Assembly: GCF_029962835.1 (NCBI RefSeq)
Contig: NC_080582.1
Location: 77,558,177 to 77,622,176 of the forward strand
DNA: 64,000 nt
Origin: Magnolia sinica
Lineage: Eukaryota; Streptophyta; Magnoliopsida; Magnoliales; Magnoliaceae
Direction of reading: 5' to 3'
Within the stretch, counting starts at the first letter, position 1, and every line of letters begins with the position of its first letter. Under the pieces are notes generated by a model that saw only the letters and a program-made list of their open reading frames with translations, had not been told where the DNA came from and searched no databases. Of the stretch, positions 1-12,154 are shown in pieces. The translations under genes and the position numbers were made by a program.

Positions 1-390
1 TTTTGGGATAAGCCGTAGAATGAACTTTAAAAATGGATGAATAGAATGGATGAAACACATACATCATGATAGGGCCCACGTAGCGCCGATCAAGCCAATC
101 CGTTTCCATGTAAAGCATGTTTGAAAGTTGTTAAGTGGTAGTGTTGGGGTCACCACAGTCTATATCTCTTTGAAAATTGTCAGGGTGGCATACATCCACT
201 CAAATTAAATTGACAAAATTCAAAATTAGATTAATTGAACAATCCTAACCTTTGATTCCCAATAGGACACCCTTTATTTTTATTCTTAACCGCTGTATAT
301 GCAGTGAGGTAAGCACTAAAAAATTGTACACATGGCATATAAGTAATTCAAATTAGACTGTCCGGATTATGGGTCCCACCTTAGATGTTT
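1..390. other. MITE-like and unassigned repeat DNA
   Basis: No coding signal was seen. The first 100 bases end in the GGGCCCACG style of the window's common MITE-like family, so this is probably the cut end of such an element. The rest is AT-rich and not assigned. Confidence 0.35.
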
Positions 391-430
391 CATAAATAAA
401 AAATTACAATCATAAATAAAAAATTACAAT
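391..430. repeat. 20-bp perfect tandem duplication
   Basis: The 20-mer CATAAATAAAAAATTACAAT occurs twice in a row, at 391-410 and 411-430, directly upstream of the SINE target site. Confidence 0.9.
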
Positions 431-440
431 AATTTGATCA

Positions 441-583
441 TCTTCTTCTTTTTTTTTTTTTTTTTACACATGCACACCCACCCCACATACTCACGCTAGT
501 GGAATTTCACCTATGGGTACTCGAACCCTTGACCGGAAGTTAAAACTCCTGTGAGTCTACCACCTGAGCAAGAGTAAGGACCC
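441..583 (-). mobile_element. tRNA-derived SINE, family 1
   Basis: Read on the minus strand, the element starts near GGGTCCTTACTC. It has an A-box-like stretch (TTGCTCAGGTGGTAGACTC) and a B-box-like GGGTTCGAGTACC, the pol III promoter layout of tRNA-derived SINEs, and it ends in a poly-A tail (the T run at 447-465 on the plus strand). It is flanked by a 13-bp target-site duplication with one mismatch (428-440 and 584-596). A second member of the family lies at 45,282-45,426. Confidence 0.85.
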
Positions 584-850
584 AATAACTTGATCACCTG
601 ACTATTGGATTGGTGGACACTGACCGGACGGTCCAAAAATAAAAAATAAAAAATCCAACAATCATATTTCAGAAAACAAGTGTCAAATGGTAACGGTGGT
701 TTTGGGAATGTGATTAGAGTGAGTTCCACGGTTTAGGTGGTTTAGATTAAGTTAATGTATGCCAAGTTTGAGTGCGTGCGTGTAAAGCATCACAGGCTGC
801 CAGAGCATCAAATAGCTCCCCTTATTAGATACCCTCGTATATACGGCAGC
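584..850. other. Unassigned intergenic DNA
   Basis: Contains the right target-site duplication of the SINE and then unique-looking AT-rich sequence. No gene or element is supported. Confidence 0.4.
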
Positions 851-1337
851 GGATTAGGTGCGGCCCCGGCCTCACCCGACAGGGTGCGACCCTGACTTAG
901 GGGCCCACCTTGATATATGTATTGTATATCCACGCCGTCCATCCGTTTTTACAGCTCATTTTGAGGCAAAATACCAAAAATGAAGTAGATTCAAATCTCA
1001 CGTGGACAACACCAGTGGTGATTGGAAATTAAAAGCTATTTGTAGGCCACAAAAGTTTTGGATCAAGCTGATGTTTGTTTTTTCCCTTCATCCAGATTCA
1101 TGTGACCTTTTCAACAGGATGGATGGAAAATAAAAATTATGATGGGCATTAAGGTGAGCCTTAGGAAGTTTTTAATGGTGGGCATTCATTCACCACTGTT
1201 TCTGGTCCACCTGAGATTTGGATCTGTTTAATTTTTGGTATCATGCTGTAAAATGATCTGAAAAAACATATAGACGGCATAGATATACCATGCATGCATC
1301 AAGGTGGGCCCCACGATCAGGGCCGCACCTAATCTCC
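851..1337. mobile_element. MITE with terminal inverted repeats
   Basis: The ends are inverted copies: GGATTAGGTGCGGCC at 851-865 and its complement at about 1,321-1,335. The interior is also roughly palindromic, with GGGCCCACCTTGATATATG near the left and CATCAAGGTGGGCCCC near the right. The length of about 490 bp and the lack of an ORF fit a non-autonomous DNA transposon. Short ORFs on both strands here are by-products of the palindrome. No clear target duplication was identified. Confidence 0.75.
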
Positions 1338-2867
1338 TCCCCATGGAAAATACAAAACAGAGCATGGTTGGCAACCTCTCATTATGGAATACATCAATTG
1401 CATTCATGATTATATCAAATGACACCTTGGCATCATATTCAAGTGGCCCAGATTCTAGTGGGCCCACAAAATTATCAATCCATTCATTATATTTTTCTAT
1501 AATCCATGTGTACAAACGTCCACACCTTGATATGTCTGTTATTGCTTGTCTTCTAGTGTCTAGGATAAAGAAAATATCACACATTGTTCCCACCAAACAA
1601 AGGAGCCAAAAGTCTCCTACATGCGTTGTAATTATTCAATGAGGAAAAAGGAAAAGGAGTTGTAAGAGTCCCATGTTATCTGGGACATCTTCATACCAAA
1701 ACCAGGCCACTTGCATGGGGGGACTGATCATAGGCATGTGCAGGGTATCAGAGCCGTGCAAATGGTGGGTCTATCTAGGAAGATTGCCTGACGAAGAATT
1801 CAGGCTGATCAGCTCATCATGTGGACAATGCAATTGAAACCATTGGATGGATATTAATTTGAACTGAAGTGAAGTTGTGGCCCACCTGGTGTGTGGATCG
1901 GCTTGATTTTAGTGTTGGGTGATATTTATGATAGTTCCTACATTTTCAACGGTTTGGATGTCCTACGCATGTGACACATGGGTGGGAAAAATGGTGCAAG
2001 ACAGCGTAACCAACAGGAATGAAGAAGACTAGTTATGCCATGCAAGGGACAAAACTCATGATGCAAACCCAAGATAGGCCTTTTATCCTCTTGGATGTGG
2101 ATTGGCTCCTCAGAAGGCCACCGAGACTCGAATTGTGTGGTGACCAACCCTAAGCAGATCGGTAGCGTTTGGATGTCGCATGATATGATCGGCTCGTATT
2201 TCAACTTTGTGTCATGCATAACAAATTTCAAACATGGTTTATAATTATTAATATATTGATTTGTACATTTTATTTTTCAACCAGGTGAGTCATTGTGTCA
2301 GGGAGTCGGTTGAGTCCTTGGAAGCTGAAGACCGAAAACACAAGTGTACGAGGATCATTAAGGAGCAAATAACATGTGTAAGAGGTGCCTTGATGACCCT
2401 AATCATTGACCCAAAACAACCTAAACCTCTAAATTATCTTAACCATGATAGGTAAATATTTTATTAATCATCCCATAGCTTTGGGAGCCTTTATTGAACT
2501 TGCTTATATTAGCTTTAGAGGCCTCGAGTTGCTTGAAAAATTACACAATTTCAATAACCCTTGGTCCCACTGAATCCACTTTTGGTTCGACTGAAATTGG
2601 CTAAAACAATTCAGCGTGTTAGGACAAAAATTCAAGATAATTCGGCCGCAACCGAATGCCACATACGGTCCAACTGAAGACCATGTTTGGTCTGACCAAA
2701 ATTGCCAAAATCTTTTCAGTGGCTTTTCCCGTCTAAATTGGTGTTACCGAAGCTCCATTTAGTTTTACTGACGCTTTATTCGGTCCGATTGAAGCTCTCC
2801 ATACGAGAATCTTGTTGACACTCTGTGCCACGATAGGGAGACCATTAACACCGAAACTGTCACGCCC
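1338..2867. other. Repeat-derived non-coding stretch
   Basis: Short ORFs are present but resemble no family. Around 2,580-2,800 a motif like TTCGGTCCGACTGAA recurs about five times in diverged form, suggesting a decayed short-period repeat from a retrotransposon LTR or leader. The remainder is unassigned. Confidence 0.35.
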
Positions 2868-4080
2868 CAAAATTCGAGTACAGAGTGTGCACCCTCAGAC
2901 CCGAGTTTTAGTTCGTAACTCGTACACAAAGTATACTAACTTGATTCCTTAATTAGTTTAATCAGAGGTAATAATTACATTCAGTATAAGTTCCACTACA
3001 ATTCCAATTACACATATATAACACTTAGCACCAATCAACCAAGCATATATAAATCTTGACGACCATTAAATAATATAAACCTTAAAAATCATTCATTTAT
3101 TATATAATCATACTATAAATATGTTTATTCCATATTAACATTATTTCAATAAAATAAATCTAAACAACTTCTTAAAATTTCATAATCAATACCAATATGC
3201 ATTATACGTTAATCAAACGATTCTAAGAAATAAATCACATAATCAGAAATTGTTTAATGCTGCCACTTTATCTTCAGACAAGTATGGCCATCTTATCTTC
3301 TTTTCTTCGCTTCCTTCTTGTGTTTGCTTGTACTTGTAGCATAGATATGTGACGTAGGGATGATCGTGATGAGGTTGAGCAAAACCTCCCTCAAGAGGAT
3401 AACTATTCTGAATCCACGGAATTTATCTGGACTCCTCATGGAGGCTTCTCGAATCCACGAGAAAGAAAGCAAGCAAAATAGAAAATAAATTCTATAAAAT
3501 TTGAAATTGATTAATGAATCAAATAAACAAGTTTACAACCCTTTAAATAGGGATACTAAGTAATGGAAGAGAAATTGGAAGCAAACTATAACTAAAACTT
3601 TTAGAATTTGCAACTTACTATAAATAGTAAACTTACTATTTATAGACGCGCAAGGTTTTTAGCCAAAAATAGTAAGTATCCTATTTGGCTTCACCAAACC
3701 GTTCTCGTAATTATTCTAAGCTCTTTTCACATTGGACACAACTCCTAAAGCACAACGATGAAGAGTTATAATCATTCTAATACTTATTATTTATAATAAA
3801 AACAAAATTAAAATAGGAAAACGACCGTCGATCCAAAAGTATTTCACAAATCTGGCTTGTGCAACCCGGTATAGCAGGGTTGGTTGGCTAAAGTAGCTCA
3901 TTCTACCCCAAAATCATATATTTTTAAGCTCGATAACTCATTCCAGATTGTGAGATACGCCCAATCTAAGGTTCGACGGTCCGGTTTTAATGTTGGACGG
4001 GCTTTTTCCGATTCATCTTGGCCATGAAATTGTCCTCGACCCGCTTTACATTAGTTTTTCCATCAATAAAATGGTAAGTT
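2868..4080. mobile_element. LTR or TRIM-like fragment
   Basis: The stretch begins with TGTCACGCCCCAAAATTCG, a start typical of plant gypsy LTRs. The part at about 3,390-3,840 (CTCCTCATGGAGGCTTCTCG and following) has diverged relatives at about 14,720-15,110 and 52,500-52,880. The part at about 3,870-4,070 is related to about 56,925-57,115. It therefore behaves as a dispersed repeat family. Element ends were not established and there is no coding sequence. Confidence 0.5.
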
Positions 4081-5101
4081 GGCTATGCTTAGTGAAATAA
4101 CCCAACATGGTTCATAATCATAACAATTAAAATAATACAAAGTATTAAATGTAAAAATGTATACATAATGATATGAATGCAAATGGTGTATGAATGCATC
4201 ATATTCACTTTTGGTCTAAAGTATTAAAATTATCGATAAAATGGATGGACGGAGTGGATAAAATACATAAATCACGTTGGGCCCCACTAATAGATAACAC
4301 GTCGAAACACATTCTTTGGATCGCCTGCGATTTTCGAACTACGAGCGATGGCTATAAACCTAGGCGACGATAGGAAGAGAGAGAAAAGAGAGATGAAGTT
4401 CTTCAGCAATTCGTGAGAAATCCGGTTTGGAACCGAGTCAAGGCTGAGTCGCAACCGAGTCAGGGCTGAGTAGGGCGAGTTACAATATAGTGAATTGGCG
4501 CGTACCTTTTCTCGCATTAGCAATCGCATATGAGCATGATTCTCCATTCGATTCAAGATTATTAGATTTGTTGGATTTGTAACTTATTTAGGAGTTTGAA
4601 TTTATGATTTGGAATCTTGTTATTTTGTTTTCACTATTATCACTTGTTGAAAATTCATATTGCTATTTTCTGTTTTTTAGGCTATCCTTTGAGAGTATAA
4701 ATTTGAGATGATCTTGACAATTTATGTAGAAATTGATGATTTCGATCCATGGTTAGAAATTTTATGATTACATGAATGTATTTTGACGCCTTGGAAAGTC
4801 TAGAAAACTAAGTGCTTGATTGTGAAAGACTTTGGAAATAATTTTATTCGATTCATGTATTGCACGATTGAAAACTCCAGTTATTACCCTTGGGAGAGTA
4901 TCCTAGTGTGTGCAATAGTTCCTTTATCTTAAGGTGAGCATCCAAGTGTGTACAATAAGCTAATTGAATATTTTCGGGTGAGCGTATTGTCATGCTTTAA
5001 TAGATCAGCATTCACTATTCTCGATCGCCAGATGAGCCAGAAGGTTCATGTTTCCTTCATGTAGGCGTTTGAGACCTTTAGACCCCACCAGGGGTATTGT
5101 C
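4081..5101. other. LTR-like non-coding stretch
   Basis: Contains a TATA-like GGCTATAAACC near 4,350 followed by a purine-rich GAGAGA leader and several GAGTC motifs, a layout resembling the promoter and leader of LTRs elsewhere in the window. About 4,880-4,990 has two imperfect copies of a GTGTGTGCAATA motif. No protein family was recognised. Confidence 0.35.
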
Positions 5102-5288
5102 GATCTATGGCCAACCTATGACTGAGCTATGACCGGTGTATGGCCGGCCTGTAATCGATCTATAACCGAGTTCTGGCCAGTCTGCGACCGATCTATGACT
5201 GATCTGTGACTAAGCTATGGTCGATTCGTAATCGACATGTGGCTGATTTATAGGCGATCCATAACCGTTCTTTAACTGACCTATAAAT
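5102..5288. repeat. 11-bp tandem array, 17 units
   Basis: Seventeen consecutive 11-mers follow each other without any insertion or deletion. The loose consensus is GATCTATGACC, for example at 5,102, 5,124, 5,157, 5,190 and 5,256. Units vary in sequence, but the period stays exactly 11 throughout. The array lies upstream of a promoter-like stretch and a gypsy-type ORF. Confidence 0.85.
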
Positions 5289-5847
5289 TAGGTCGGTATT
5301 TCAACCACTTGTGTGAGCTTGTAAGCTCTTTGTGTGTCCTTATAATTGCATTGACCTCCAATGAAATTGCTCTGTTTCTGGATATAGAGGCTTTATCTGG
5401 CTTGGACTTCCATGGGCCCGTGGTAGATCAGTAGAGTTAGTCCATTTATTGAGCCGACCTATGGATTTGTAGATTTTTCCCCAACAGTGAGCCCCCCTTT
5501 CTCTTTAAACGGAGGTTCAGAAAGCAAGCTCGGTCGAACTAGGTCGGGTTATGCATGAACTAGGTGGAGTCACGTCATCATTAATGCCAGGTACGATGGC
5601 TTGCACAGTAGTTCGTAAAGCATCGTCAGTCTGTAATCATGACGTGTTGTCTCGTGGCTCAAGGTCACGTGGGGCGTCAAGCCGTCATTTCGATGACGGA
5701 CCAATGAGGTCGTGACACATGGTGTCGTACTTGATATTAGGATCGACTAGTGCGTTGGGTCGCGCCACATGTCAAGTCGGGGTAGCCGATGGGGCATTGT
5801 ACGGTGCGATATTGATGAACACCTTAAATGGTTGCCACATGGCCCGA
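5289..5847. other. LTR or leader region upstream of gypsy-type ORF
   Basis: Includes CCCCAACAGTGAGCCCCCC near 5,482-5,500, a phrase I associate with the LTR end and leader of some plant gypsy elements, followed by GC-richer sequence. It is non-coding and its boundaries are uncertain. Confidence 0.35.
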
Positions 5848-5857
5848 CTATTTAAGG
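5848..5857 (+). promoter_or_regulatory. TATA-like box upstream of gypsy-type ORF
   Basis: CTATTTAAGG lies 171 bases before the ATG at 6,028. It is followed by a pyrimidine-rich leader (about 5,878-5,930), as is common for retrotransposon transcripts. Confidence 0.4.
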
Positions 5858-6027
5858 GAAGCCCTAACGCTTAAGGCTCTTCTCTTTCGCATTTCCTTTT
5901 TTCGCTTCTTTTTCTTCTTTGTCGGGCGATTTTCGCCGTCCGTTTTTTGTTGTAACTCAGTCGTTTCGTAAATCTCCACTCCAGTGAACCTCCCTTCCCC
6001 CTCCTTTAATTTTTCTCTTCGATCATC

Positions 6028-6896
6028 ATGTCTGGCTCCATGAGCTTGTGGGAGGGGGTTTCCAGTGGGGAAAGTGGGGCTAGTAGTCGCCTTAGGGTAA
6101 TGTCGAACCCACCTTCGTCACTGGTGTTGATGGCAGATGCCGCTTTTCGGTATTCGTCGTCGAGGAGGACAATGGAGCGATCCCCGGTGAAGAGACCGGT
6201 GCCTGCTGCTAGGGCGTTAAATCTGTCTCCCAGGCATGAGACGACACTTGAAGCACGAGAAGTGAACATGCCCTCGGCGATTAAGCAAGTCGCTGAAGCG
6301 CGCCACCCGCCTGATGGGGAAGTCGTGGGCAAGGAGGATCCGAGGGGGCTAGTGCCTTCAACCCTTTCTAAGGAGGAGCTAGTCCGGATCAGGCTCGGGT
6401 ATCACATCCCCCAGTCTGTGATTCTTAGGCTTCCTTCGGCGGATGAACTTTTGGACCGACCTCCTGAAGGGGTAGTAGCGATTTTCTAGGACCTACAGTG
6501 CTACCTGCGATTCCCACTTCAGGGAATTGTCCGGCGTCTTTTGTCGTGCCTCGGCTTGGCCTCGGGTCAACTGACTCCGAACGAGTGGAGGGACTTATTC
6601 GGTTGTGCAGTCTTGTGGGCTGAGATGGAGCAGCCCGAGCTATCAATGGATGAGTTCCTCCACTTGTATCAAGTAAAGCAGAACACCCTTCATCCCAGCT
6701 AGTACTACTTCTCCTCATACTAAAATACCGGCGGGGCCTTAATAACTGATCTCTCTTCCTCCAATAAGCACTAGAGGGATAAGTGGTTCTGGGTTTATGG
6801 ACGCTGAGAGACGACCGACCTAGAACCGATATAATCTCTCATCCCTCGAGCCAGGTTCATACTGCAGCGGTTGTTCATTTTTATTGATCGGCTTAC
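6028..6896 (+). pseudogene. Gypsy-type transposon ORF (PF04195-like), broken
   Basis: An open frame starts at ATG 6,028 and stops at TAG 6,487. The same frame continues beyond it in recognisable sequence: LRFPLQGIVRRLLSCLGLA, then NEWRDLFGCAVLW, MDEFLHLYQ, YYFSS and KWFWV. This order matches the 'putative gypsy type transposon' domain (Transposase_28, PF04195) found N-terminally in plant gypsy-related proteins; the assignment is from memory of the motif pattern. Further in-frame stops at 6,700 (TAG), 6,721 (TAA) and 6,772 (TAG) show decay, two of them where a Trp codon is expected. The frame is cut at about 6,897, where the segmental duplication begins, so the rest of the element is missing. 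Confidence 0.7.
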
Positions 6897-7892
6897 ATGA
6901 TTTTCACCGTTAAAAAATTCGTAGGGCCCACCACAACGTTTATTTTCCATCCAGTACGTTCATAAGGTCAGAAAGACCTGGATTAAGAGGAAAAACCAAT
7001 TTCATATTGATCCAAGACTTCTATGACCCCTAAAAGGGTTTCAATGGTATACGTTCAATCCCCCGCTGCTTTTTTCTGTGATAATTATACCTGTCTTATT
7101 TTTTTCTCTAGCCTTGAGACGAGGTCGAAAATTTGATGGACGGTTTGGATACAATACAATACATAAGTCAATATATCAGCTATATAGCTGATGTGTGGTA
7201 CAGAAGCCAATTTGCTTCCCCATTTCGGGCAGGCTCGGGTCAGTTTCACCCGATATAACATTCGGCACCCTGCAGTTGTACGTGTTAATACGTACAAGCA
7301 GGTTGGCTATGGGGTCCACTAACTAAGTTCATCAAAATCTAGACCGTTGGTTAGTTTTTTTATGACTCCCTAGGGCTTTAATTCAAGGGTTTGGTAGATA
7401 CAACGAATTGATGGGCCACACTATGAGGTATGGGTGTTTATTTCTCATTTCCTACAGTGTCAATGGTTGGATTGGCCCAAAATCAGTTTCTAAGCTCCAG
7501 TTGTTCTCAAGTAGACTTATTTTGGGAGTTTATTTAGAGGGTGCTTGATTTTGGTTAGTACTCTTTTGGCTTATTATGAGCATGGTAAATCTTACATGGT
7601 CACATGGTCATTATCTCATAAATCTAATTTAATTTAGTATTAATTTTTGGGAGGTGTAATTAATGGTGTTAATAGAGAGGTATTAATTCACGTGTAAGTT
7701 GAATTGATGGGGCAAGCACCGTCGTAAGAAGTGAGGGGTCATTTGGTACAAAGCTCCCTGTTCTAAATCTACTCTTGATAAAAGTGACATGTTTTTCCAT
7801 CCATTCAAACTTTCACTAAATTGGCCTCTCTTGTATTATTATCTGAATTTTCAACCTTTTGGATTTTAAGGTACCAACAATCCTTTATATGT

Positions 7893-8110
7893 CCAGTTTT
7901 CCGACAATTCTAGTACTTCATTTTGCCTTTACACTTAGATTTTGACCTTGATCATGAATTCCCTTCCTTCCGCTTAAAACTTTTTCCCCTAACGACCAAT
8001 ACATCCGTAGAAGAACCGTCACCACCATTCTTCTCCCTCAACTGATTTGAATGAACTGAAATAACGATTTTGACATCAATGGTCTCCCTACCATGGTACA
8101 AACTCGAACT
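7893..8110 (-). pseudogene. Ty1/copia gag remnant (zinc-knuckle end)
   Basis: Translated on the minus strand, 7,893-7,942 gives K-Y-stop-N-C-R-K-T-G-H-I-K-D, a decayed CCHC zinc knuckle of a copia Gag. The adjoining sequence up to about 8,100 is a diverged copy of 9,400-9,610, which encodes the Gag linker. It is too short and broken to function. Confidence 0.7.
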
Positions 8111-9109
8111 CGGATCGATCTAGGACCGAGTCTGGGTCATCTGACTCGGTCCAGCCCCTGTCCTGAGCCGATTCGAGTCTGACTCGGTCATGAAAACCGA
8201 GTTAGATCAGATTGGGCAAAGTTCAAATCAGCCTATTTGCATTCAAAATAAACCAGCAAAGGCCCGCTGCATTCATGAGTGTTGAGAAGATGAAAAGAGT
8301 GACTCACCATGACAGGACGTCGCATGTGTCAATGTGTCATGTTTTTGCAAGATCCTGTTTGTATGCTGGACCTAATGAACGGTCAGGATCAATGAACTGG
8401 GTTATCTAACTGCCCCAGTGCAACTAGGAGCACTATATCTTACAATCCTTATAGTGCACTGGAGCATAATTTTTTTAAAATAATTATCGGTATGTATTAT
8501 GGGAACCACCAACTTCGTGAGTGGGCCCCACCAAATGCAAGAATCAGTAGTCTAAATTATTTATAAGAGACTAGTCTCACCGTATCTTTTGCTTTCGATC
8601 GTCGATGCATATTATATTAACGTGGGCCCCATTTGCAAGAAACTCGGAAGCTTCATACGGTAGACGTGGCCCTTCCGTTATAAAGCAATGATTCATCTGA
8701 CGAAAACAAAAGGGAAAGGTTTGATACTCCTGCAGAGTATGATGCTTTATAAACATGCACCTAGCAGTTGTACCCTTGATATATATAAAACTCAAATTGA
8801 ACCGTCCAGATCATTGGTCCTACTGTAAATACGCCGTATTCTCGAAAGTACATTGATCGAATAATCCTAACCTCCGATTGTAGCCTTTATTTTGAATTAT
8901 GACCACCGTCCACCACCACTGCAACGACCTTCTTCCTTTCAAATCATTGAGGGGTGAAGTGAAAGGGGTTAGCGTAGGATAGCAGCGTCAGCGTTAAAGA
9001 GCGTCTCGTCGTTAAGAACGCTCTCCTCCATCACTTAGAGCAGCTTCTGCCTGGATTTTTAATCCCAAAGGGTCGTTAGGCCGCTGGTTGGATTCTCTGA
9101 TCGTTCGGA
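8111..9109. other. Repeat-derived DNA and 5' leader of peptide-like gene
   Basis: 8,100-8,210 is rich in GACTCGG-type motifs. 8,389-8,813 is duplicated almost unchanged at 50,207-50,633. 8,955-9,109 precedes the peptide-like ORF and looks like its 5' untranslated region, by position only. No other gene is seen. Confidence 0.45.
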
Positions 9110-9271
9110 ATGGCCACGCAGGACAGCGGTAGCAGGAGGGCGGTGATGGTGGCTCTGGTCTTGGTCATGTTAACGTGCGCGGTTACGAGTGTTGAAGCCT
9201 AAAACCACATCTCTTGCACGGAAACAAAGCGGTTCGGAAGCCTATATCACTGCACAAACTGCACATAGGCG
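9110..9271 (+). pseudogene. Secreted-peptide-like gene fragment, copy 1
   Basis: ATG at 9,110 opens a 30-codon frame ending at TAA 9,200. Residues 1-10 are polar and basic (MATQDSGSRR), and residues 11-24 are hydrophobic (AVMVALVLVMLTCA), followed by VTSVEA. This is the pattern of a signal peptide with a plausible cleavage after an AXA-like end. In the same frame after the stop the sequence reads NHISCTETKRFGSLYHCTNC, cysteine-bearing, up to TAG at 9,269. The duplicate at 50,981-51,180 has TTA (Leu) in place of this TAA but a stop elsewhere. I do not recognise the family. It may be the first exon of a secreted protein carried along by the duplication. Confidence 0.45.
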
Positions 9272-9396
9272 TGAAACTTTTGTTTTTTGAAAAGATGAGT
9301 GGGCGGTAAAACTTCAAAATAGAGAAATATTTATAATAAAGTCGAGTCGGGTTGGGTCGGTTCGGACCCTTTCGGTCCGGGTTTTCGAATCCTTTA

Positions 9397-9952
9397 TATG
9401 TCCGGTTATCCGACAATTCTAATACATTTTACCTTTACACTTAGATTTGGACCTCGATCACGAATTCTCTTTCTTCCGCTTAAAACTTCTTCTCTTAACA
9501 ACTAATACATCCGTAGAGATATTGTCACCTCCATTCTTCTCTCTCAACTGATTTGAATGAACTAAAATAATGATTTTGACGTCAATGGTCTCCCTGCCAT
9601 GGTAAAAAGTATTTACGAGGTTCTCGTAAGACTTTATAAGAGAATTCAACGGGATTAAGGAATGATCTTCCTTGTCAATATTCACCTTCACACTTATCAA
9701 TTTGCAAAGTATTCTATTGAAATTGCTGATATGTTCATTGAGATTTGTCCCTTCTGTCATCTTCACATTATAAAACTGGTTCTTAAAAAACAAATGATTA
9801 TAGAGCAATCTTATTATGTAGAGGTTCTCCAACTTCGCCCCTAATCTAGCAGTAGTCATCTCGCTAATAACATTATATAAGACCTTATTGGCCAAACACC
9901 TTATTGACCTTATACTAACCACGTGACCAAATTTGATATTGAACCACGACAT
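9397..9952 (-). pseudogene. Ty1/copia gag fragment, copy 1
   Basis: A minus-strand frame of 164 codons runs from ATG 9,952 to stop 9,458. It contains KLENLYIIRLLYNHLF, then QFYNVKMTEGTNLNEHISNF and a C-terminal basic stretch KRRSFKRKKENS. This is the UBN2-type Gag of copia elements (family pattern KLESLY...LYxLKMxEGxxxxEHLNxF). Downstream, 9,400-9,457 is the remains of the zinc knuckle with stops in frame. There is no protease, integrase or RT nearby, so it is a fragment. Three further copies of this region exist in the window. Confidence 0.85.
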
Positions 9953-10192
9953 ACATAGCTCAGGAGAACTATATCACATTATACAAAATAGTGGTAGAAC
10001 CATATCACATCATATAAAATAGTGGCGATTGATCATTAAAAACTTCTTATGGGCCACCAAAGTTTTAGATGAAGTTGAGATTCGTGTGGTCACTTCATCT
10101 AGGTCTTTGCTACCTTATAAATAGGTTGGATGGAAAATAAACATTTTGGTGACTGGCAAAAAAAATTTAATGGTAGGTATTCCCCACCTATC

Positions 10193-10283
10193 ATTGTTTC
10201 CCGTGGTGTGGTCCACCTAAGATAAAAATCGACTTCATTTTTCGGATCATGTGCAAAAATGCTTTTTTAAATATGATGGGTGC
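10193..10283 (+). repeat. Left 85-90 bp repeat flanking the 4-kb insertion
   Basis: The stretch beginning TGTTTCCCGTGGTGTGG and ending near ATATGATGG recurs, slightly diverged, at 14,240-14,326. Copy 2 of the duplication has it once only, at about 52,018-52,100. Confidence 0.75.
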
Positions 10284-11699
10284 CGACCTCCGTAGTGCCC
10301 CATTCTCGAATTCCGGCACAATATGGCCGATTTCGATCCTGGGATCCTACAAGGAGGATTTTCAGTATGAAATTTTTTTTTTTGTAATGGAGCATAACTA
10401 CAAGCATAACCAAGTCACAAAACAACATCACCACATATCCACTAAATCAAAAACTTTAAGTACAATGCGGAAAAGAAAATACAGGGTGATCAAAAGCTTC
10501 AAAATAAACTGATGTGCACTCCTGCCTCAACCTGCACGCAACGGTCGTACATAAGCTTACAAAAGTTTAGAGGGTGGTGTAAGTTTGTGCGCAAGGCAAG
10601 TGCCAAGTATACAATATCAGAGTAATACGAAAGTATGCGGGTAAGTCCATGAATGCTACCAATTGTACCAAAGTTATGTGATGCAAAACATAAATGCTAT
10701 CGGCCATACCAAGGCCATGCGATGCGAGGCCTATGTAGCCAAATGTCATATGTAAAATATAAAGCAAGCATGTTAGTCCTCATCAAGTACATATATCAGT
10801 ATAGTTCCTCTCTGGGATATCACCGGGGTCTAGTACTCTCCACACTGACTACCGCCTCCCTAGCTGCACAGCCCAGTAAGTGGAAGAGACCTCACTATCC
10901 ACCTGACCAGCAGTCTGCCAATACCTACCCGGCTCGTCGATAGTGGACTCATTTGCAAGCTGGTCAAACTCAGCTTAGCTTATAGCCCCCTCACTCGGGC
11001 GGATAAGGCCACACCCCCTTCCAACCGACTACGACACAGTGGGAGACGCGGCCTACTGGTATTTGGCACTCAGGCGCTCGTGTATCCACTCGGTCTAGAC
11101 GTTGGAGCATCTCCTGGTACCAAAAAGGTTCTGGAACTTTCACTCAAGGACATCCTAAGTGCCCACAATGCTAGAGCCAATATTTTCGGTATCCGATATG
11201 ACCATCCACGATGTGCCTATGGAGGCCACGACCCTGATGTCGCTAGGGCATGCAGTGATCAAGTCACACATATGCGGAATGCATGAGTCACATCGTCAAA
11301 TCATGCAGTAATCCTGTGCGTACCACGCACTCATGTGGGGGCACTCCGTCTCATAAGGAGTCCCGTAAATGTCACAGCCCAACGGCTTATGCTATGATCA
11401 AACATTCCTCATATCAAGCATACATATGATGCGTATGGGCATATATCATGGAGCTATACTAAGCATGTTATAAAGTGATGAATTATCCCTACAATGCAGA
11501 TGGGCCTAAAAGGCCTACACACCACAAGTACGGCCTATCAATGGGCCCTAGGGAGAGTCGTAATGCGGACATTTAACCAACATTATACTTGCAATGTGGA
11601 CGTCAAACCAACATTGCTCCCAAGGCATAGCTTGCCACAAACCATGGAGAAATCACGCATTGCAATGGACCCTAAGGACAACCCATTGGGCCTCGACCC

Positions 11700-11930
11700 A
11701 TGGGCCTTAGAATATATCAAAATGGGCCTAATCACATGGGCTTTACATTCATCAAATGAGCCGCATAATGGGCCTCACCAACAGGCCTTATGTACATTGC
11801 AATGGGCTATAACCCCTGTGCCTTAGAATATATCAGAATGGGCCTAATCACATGGGGCTTATGCATATAAGATGGGCCACACCAGTTGGGCCCCATATGT
11901 ACATCAAATGTACCTCATAACATGGGCCTT
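11700..11930. repeat. 115-bp duplication of GGGCCT-rich sequence
   Basis: The phrase CCTTAGAATATATCA followed by AATGGGCCTAATCACATGGG occurs at 11,704 and again about 115 bases later at 11,819. Both units are built from short GGGCC-containing pieces. Confidence 0.7.
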
Positions 11931-11965
11931 ATAAATGTCAAGGTGGGCCTTAAAAATGGCCACAA

Positions 11966-11978
<13 letters not shown>

Positions 11979-12014
<36 letters not shown>
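11979..12014. repeat. (AT)n microsatellite
   Basis: About 18 AT dinucleotides, preceded by CATA repeats. Confidence 0.95.
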
Positions 12015-12017
<3 letters not shown>

Positions 12018-12154
12018 CATGCCAAAGGATCAACCGATCCTCACTTCAAATAATAGTGGTAGGACCCACTTGAACCACATATATGACTCATTCTCTAGCT
12101 CATGCCTTAAAATGAGCTTACAAAATGGATTGACGGTTGGGGATGCAACACAAG

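Noticed and set aside
1228-1642. Overlapping ORFs on both strands
   Set aside because: They arise from the near-palindromic MITE at 851-1,337 and its flank; no protein family.
2261-2455. 64-codon plus-strand ORF
   Set aside because: Mixed composition, no recognised domain, inside repeat-derived DNA.
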